Origin: Novosphingobium jiangmenense
GTDB lineage: Bacteria; Pseudomonadota; Alphaproteobacteria; Sphingomonadales; Sphingomonadaceae
Direction of reading: 5' to 3'
Length of the DNA: 64,000 nt
NCBI RefSeq assembly: GCF_015694345.1
Contig: NZ_JADQDC010000001.1
Span: 248,001-312,000 of the forward strand
The notes beneath the pieces were generated by a model, which saw nothing but the letters and a program-made list of their open reading frames with translations, did no database searches and was not told the origin of the DNA. The stretch's first letter is position 1. Each line of letters opens with the position of its first letter. The translations under genes and the position numbers were made by a program. This document shows, in pieces, positions 60,771 to 64,000 of the stretch.

Positions 60771-61969
60771 GCGCGCTTGTCCTCCAGCACCTGTTCGTAA
60801 ACTCTGGCATAGGCGGCAGTGCCGCTATCAAGTGAAAAGACCTCCTCCGCCGCCTTTCGACAGCGAGCGGAAAGTCCGGGATCTTGCAGCAAGGCTGTCA
60901 GCTCTGACCACGCTGCCGCCATCGCTTCCGGCTCTGCTCCGGCGGCAAGGACACCCACACGATGCGCGCGGATAATGCGGGCGACGTCACCGACGCCCTC
61001 ATTGGCGACTACCGGCAATCCGCAGCCGAGGATCTCGGCCATCCGCGTGGGAGAGCGACCAAGTTCTGAAATCTCTCCACCCGCGTAGAACATCACTGAC
61101 GCGGTCTGCCCCTGTAGCACCTTCTGCACATCCTCGGGGGCCGATGGGGCAATCTGCAGCCGGTCACCCAACTGTCCGTCAGGGTCCAGCGCGGCGCGAA
61201 CCGGCGCAGGATCGTCCCGCGTGGTCAGTTCAAACACAGCGTCTTCGTCGCACGTCGCCGCCGCTGACAGGAACGAGGCGAGCCAGTCCAGCCGGAACCA
61301 ACCGCTCAATACCGTCCCGAGGCACCCGATCACCCGACGTGGCGGGGCCTCACCCGCTGACACGAAACGATCGAGGTCGGCGCAGGTTGGGATGACCGTG
61401 ATCTTTTGCCAGACCACGTGCTCCGGATATACCCTTGCGAGGTGATCGACCGCCGCATGGGTCAGCGAGACGACCGCCCTCGCCCGCTGCAGACAGGCCC
61501 GCTCGGTCGCAGCGATCGCGCGGTGCAGCAGCGATCCGCGCCGTAGCCGCCTTGCGGTGATCAGTTCCTCGGGCCAGAGCGCTCGCATGTCGAAGATGAA
61601 GGGCACCCCCGTCAATCGCGACACGATCATCGCCACGGCGGCCGGAATGTAGGACCGCGCATGGATCAGCCGCGCGCCCTGGGCTCGCACCTCGCGCCGG
61701 ACCAGCCAGACCATCCGGAGCATCGACAGCGCGGGCGCGATCACCTTGGGGCGGGGCCGGAACCGTTGCGGCAGCCAGCAGATGCCCAGCCGATTGCATT
61801 CCTCGTGCTGGCGGAGCACGCGTTGCCGGTCGGCCCAGTCTTCATCCTTCTCATAGGTTATGAGCGTAATCCGGTAGTCCCGCGACAGGCCCCGCAGATA
61901 GGCCAGGACCTGACTTTGCCCGAGCGGTTCGAGAAGGCCGTTGCGCGTCAGGTAGAGCGTGGAGGTCAT
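60758..61969 (-). CDS. glycosyltransferase, GT-B fold
   Basis: Glycosyltransferase of 403 aa. L-L-E-P-L-G-Q-S-Q-V-L-A-Y-L lies near the N-terminus and H-A-R-S-Y-I-P-A near residue 105. The donor-site motif is E-I-S-E-L-G-R-S-P-T-R-M-A-E-I-L-G-C-G-L-P-V-V. The ATG at 61969 overlaps the upstream stop by 4 bp; the longer frame is not supported. Family is certain, sugar unknown. Confidence 0.8.
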   Translation of the reverse strand: MTSTLYLTRNGLLEPLGQSQVLAYLRGLSRDYRITLITYEKDEDWADRQRVLRQHEECNRLGICWLPQRFRPRPKVIAPALSMLRMVWLVRREVRAQGARLIHARSYIPAAVAMIVSRLTGVPFIFDMRALWPEELITARRLRRGSLLHRAIAATERACLQRARAVVSLTHAAVDHLARVYPEHVVWQKITVIPTCADLDRFVSAGEAPPRRVIGCLGTVLSGWFRLDWLASFLSAAATCDEDAVFELTTRDDPAPVRAALDPDGQLGDRLQIAPSAPEDVQKVLQGQTASVMFYAGGEISELGRSPTRMAEILGCGLPVVANEGVGDVARIIRAHRVGVLAAGAEPEAMAAAWSELTALLQDPGLSARCRKAAEEVFSLDSGTAAYARVYEQVLEDKRACAA

Positions 61970-63057
61970 GCAAGCCCCAGAAGGTCGAGATACTTCCGGG
62001 CTGCGATTCCGGGCACGAAATCGGCCGCGCGCGCCTTCTGCGCCGCAGCATCCACCGGTGTGGACAGGGCAAGATCGATGGCGACCGTCAGCGCCCCCGC
62101 ATCGCCAACCGGCACCAGTCGGCCGTAGCGGCCATTCTCGAGGATCTCTGCAGGACCTGACGGACAATCGGTTGAAACGACCGGCAGGCCATGGCCGAGG
62201 GCCTCGACGATCACGTTGCCGAACCCTTCGTGGTCCGACGACAGCACGAACAGATCGGCCGTCGCATAGAATGGTGACGGGTCGACGTGGAAACCTGCGA
62301 AGATCACCCGGTCCGTGATACCCAGGGTCTCCGCCAGGCTTCTCAAGGCGGCCTCATTCGCACCTTGACCCAGCAACATCAGCCGCGCCTCGGGCCGCTC
62401 CAACGCCGCGAACGCGCGCAGGAGGAGGCGGTGGTTCTTCATGTCCTTCAAGCTGCCGACGTTCAGAATGCGCTGGCCCGGATTGCAATTCCATAGCCGA
62501 TCGGCGGATGTGCGCTGCTCTTCGGAAGGTATCAGTCTTTGCGGGATCGGGTTGTACAGCACCCCCACGCGGGACTTCGGCAACTTCGCCAAGTCCGCAG
62601 TTTCGGCGGCCGCGCCCTCGGATACCGCCGCGACCTTGTCGGCGAAGCGGTAGGTCGCCGCCATACTGAGCGCCAGCGCAAAGGCATGAATCTTTCCCCA
62701 AGACGCATATTGCCGGGCCAGCGTGATGTGTTCGACCAGAAGCAGCCTGCAACGCCAGCGCGCCAGCGCGCGGCCGACGACGCTGGCCGACGTGAGCGGC
62801 CACATGTTCGCGATCACGGCGTCAGGCTTCCGGTCTCGCAGATAGCGCGCCAAGAGAAGCGGCACCTGTCGGATTCGTGGCGCGCCAAGATCGACCACGC
62901 TGAAATCACTTCCAACCTCAGGCAGAAACTCTCCCACTGCCTGCATCAGGACGAATTCGACCTCATGGCCAACCTGCGCAAACTCCCGCGCAAGGTCGAG
63001 CATTACCCGCTCGGCCCCCCCACCACGAAGGTCGGGGAGAATAATCGAGATGATCAT
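61966..63057 (-). CDS. glycosyltransferase family 4
   Basis: Glycosyltransferase of 363 aa with textbook GT4 features. L-R-G-G-G-A-E-R-V-M-L-D-L-A lies at residues 10-23 and the donor motif is S-D-H-E-G-F-G-N-V-I-V-E-A-L-G-H-G-L-P-V-V (about residues 270-290). It is similar to GalNAc- and GlcNAc-transferring GT4 enzymes. It overlaps both neighbours by 4 bp. Confidence 0.85.
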   Translation of the reverse strand: MIISIILPDLRGGGAERVMLDLAREFAQVGHEVEFVLMQAVGEFLPEVGSDFSVVDLGAPRIRQVPLLLARYLRDRKPDAVIANMWPLTSASVVGRALARWRCRLLLVEHITLARQYASWGKIHAFALALSMAATYRFADKVAAVSEGAAAETADLAKLPKSRVGVLYNPIPQRLIPSEEQRTSADRLWNCNPGQRILNVGSLKDMKNHRLLLRAFAALERPEARLMLLGQGANEAALRSLAETLGITDRVIFAGFHVDPSPFYATADLFVLSSDHEGFGNVIVEALGHGLPVVSTDCPSGPAEILENGRYGRLVPVGDAGALTVAIDLALSTPVDAAAQKARAADFVPGIAARKYLDLLGLA

Positions 63058-63917
63058 CCCGCCATCACGGGCGGGACTGGACAGGCTGCCCAGAGGGCGT
63101 CCAGGTCGATCGCTACACGGTAATCATGAAAGCGGTCCTCCAACGCGGAACGTTCGGTGCCTGCATCCACGATTATGGGGTCCCGGTCCGGCCGTCCGAC
63201 CGAGGAGAAGTAGTCGCGAAACTTGAAGCCATCGCCCACGGGCTTGTCAGATGCGTGCAGCCATATCGCCGGTACGCCATAGGCGTCTGCGCAGATGATA
63301 CCGTGCAGCGAGGAAGAGATTATGCGGTCACATGCGACGATCTGTTCGATAACTTCTTCAATTCCGCCGCAGATGTCGATCACGCGCGCATCTTCCCAAT
63401 CGCGTGTCTTGCGATAGAACTCTTCGTCCCACTCGAAGCAATGCGGGATGACGCCCAGAGCCTTGCGTTCGAGCTCCCGTTTCGGCTTGTAGAGCCGTGG
63501 CAGGAGAAGCGCTGCATCACCAACCACATCCGGCGCGGGCAAACCTGCTTTTTTGAGGCGCTCGTTGGACAACCATCCACGAACGGCACAGATTTCTCGC
63601 GGCCGGCCCGCAAGCGGAACCGTCTCGGAAATGCAGCCCGCACCCCAGACGATGGCGTTCGGATCAGCACATGCCGTAGCCAGGTGGCTGCCGATCCAGT
63701 AATGTATCGGCCTGGGTGGATAGGGATAGATCTCTTCCCGGTGAATGACTTCGAGCCCGGAGATCTTTTCTCCCATCCACTCGTTCAGCTTGTCCCCCCA
63801 GTTGTGCTTTATGACGCCTTGGGTTGCCCAGGACATCAACAACGCCTCCCTGCCGGCAAGCAGGCTTCCAGTCACCTTTACCTTGTGTGGAATTGCTCTG
63901 ATGCGTTGGGGGATCAT
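63054..63917 (-). CDS. polysaccharide pyruvyl transferase family protein
   Basis: Protein of 287 aa of PF04230, which adds ketal pyruvate to sugars of exopolysaccharides and cell-wall polymers. The N-terminal N-W-G-D-K-L-N-E segment, the central G-D-A-A-L-L-L-P and the late S-S-S-L-H-G-I-I-C-A-D-A-Y-G-V-P-A motif are family marks. It overlaps the GT4 gene by 4 bp. It suggests an acidic, pyruvylated polysaccharide. Confidence 0.8.
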   Translation of the reverse strand: MIPQRIRAIPHKVKVTGSLLAGREALLMSWATQGVIKHNWGDKLNEWMGEKISGLEVIHREEIYPYPPRPIHYWIGSHLATACADPNAIVWGAGCISETVPLAGRPREICAVRGWLSNERLKKAGLPAPDVVGDAALLLPRLYKPKRELERKALGVIPHCFEWDEEFYRKTRDWEDARVIDICGGIEEVIEQIVACDRIISSSLHGIICADAYGVPAIWLHASDKPVGDGFKFRDYFSSVGRPDRDPIIVDAGTERSALEDRFHDYRVAIDLDALWAACPVPPVMAG

Positions 63918-64000
63918 TTGGTCTTCCTTACAGTGCGGGTAATTGACGCCATCGACGTTAGAATTGCTTCGTCATGGGCGCGTTTGGAGAATGCCTCGCG
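63914..64000 (-). CDS. C-terminal fragment of upstream operon gene, cut by window edge
   Basis: Only the last 28 codons are inside the window, ending F-S-K-R-A-H-D-E-A-I-L-T-S-M and then a basic tail. The stop overlaps the ATG of the pyruvyl transferase by 4 bp, exactly like the other junctions of this operon, which is the reason to call it real. The family cannot be told from this piece. Confidence 0.55.
   Translation of the reverse strand, partial: REAFSKRAHDEAILTSMASITRTVRKTK

Noticed and set aside
1..64000. Mobile elements, CRISPR arrays, integrase or phage genes
   Set aside because: No transposase, integrase, regularly spaced repeats or attachment-like repeats were seen; the palindrome at 16591 is single within the window.

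Overview
The window is GC-rich, densely coding DNA from an alphaproteobacterium, most likely a sphingomonad (Novosphingobium/Sphingobium/Sphingomonas type). That reading rests on three large TonB-dependent receptors interleaved with Rieske, flavin and extradiol oxygenases, on small catabolic modules each with its own regulator, and on a polysaccharide operon at the right edge. It is inferred from gene content; no rRNA or tRNA was seen. I also saw no insertion sequence, CRISPR array or phage gene.

Left block (1-11142). A minus-strand operon carries amine dehydrogenase genes (heavy chain mauB, mauE, and mauD cut by the window edge). Beside it lie homologues of the indole-3-acetic acid (IAA) catabolic iac genes in two plus-strand operons: amidase-iacC-iacD, and aldehyde dehydrogenase-iacA-iacB-iacE-iacG. 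A convergent AraC-family regulator sits between them. Read together, the genes predict aromatic amine (for example tryptamine) -> indole-3-acetaldehyde -> IAA -> dioxindole-type intermediates -> catechol. Both iac-type operons carry a near-identical operator-like motif about 70 bp before the first start codon, which ties them to one regulator.

Uptake and second oxygenase block (11163-21600). A secreted family-3 amidohydrolase with a TonB receptor, a PAS/LuxR-type regulator, a second TonB receptor, a flavin-dependent oxygenase and a LysR regulator.

Central block (21832-33882). A class III aminotransferase, MFS carrier, SDR and hydratase lead into a long plus-strand operon: aldehyde dehydrogenase, Asp-box propeller, VOC protein, AA_synth protein, alpha/beta hydrolase, ThDP enzyme, SDR and cytochrome b561. 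The families suggest catabolism of a C-C cleavable oxo-acid, but I do not recognise the pathway.

Mixed block (34071-42518). Carboxymuconolactone decarboxylase-like protein, an unknown protein behind a strong inverted repeat, an SLC13/TrkA_C transporter, an aminotransferase, maleylacetoacetate isomerase, glutaryl-CoA dehydrogenase, tRNA hydroxylase TrhO, an esterase and a small membrane protein.

Meta-cleavage block (42526-56428). A minus-strand operon of amidohydrolase, FAD hydroxylase, GlcG-like protein, extradiol dioxygenase and FAH-type hydrolase, all translationally coupled. Opposite are a DAO-type amine oxidase and an MFS carrier. Next come a TonB receptor with a SnoaL-FMO fusion monooxygenase, and divergently a TetR regulator with another class III aminotransferase. 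Amine removal recurs throughout (amine dehydrogenase, DAO oxidase, two class III aminotransferases), so nitrogen-bearing aromatics are a plausible shared theme.

Right edge (56651-64000). A minus-strand polysaccharide operon with nearly every junction overlapping: a truncated gene, pyruvyl transferase, three glycosyltransferases, an asparagine synthase-like amidotransferase and an EpsG-like polymerase.
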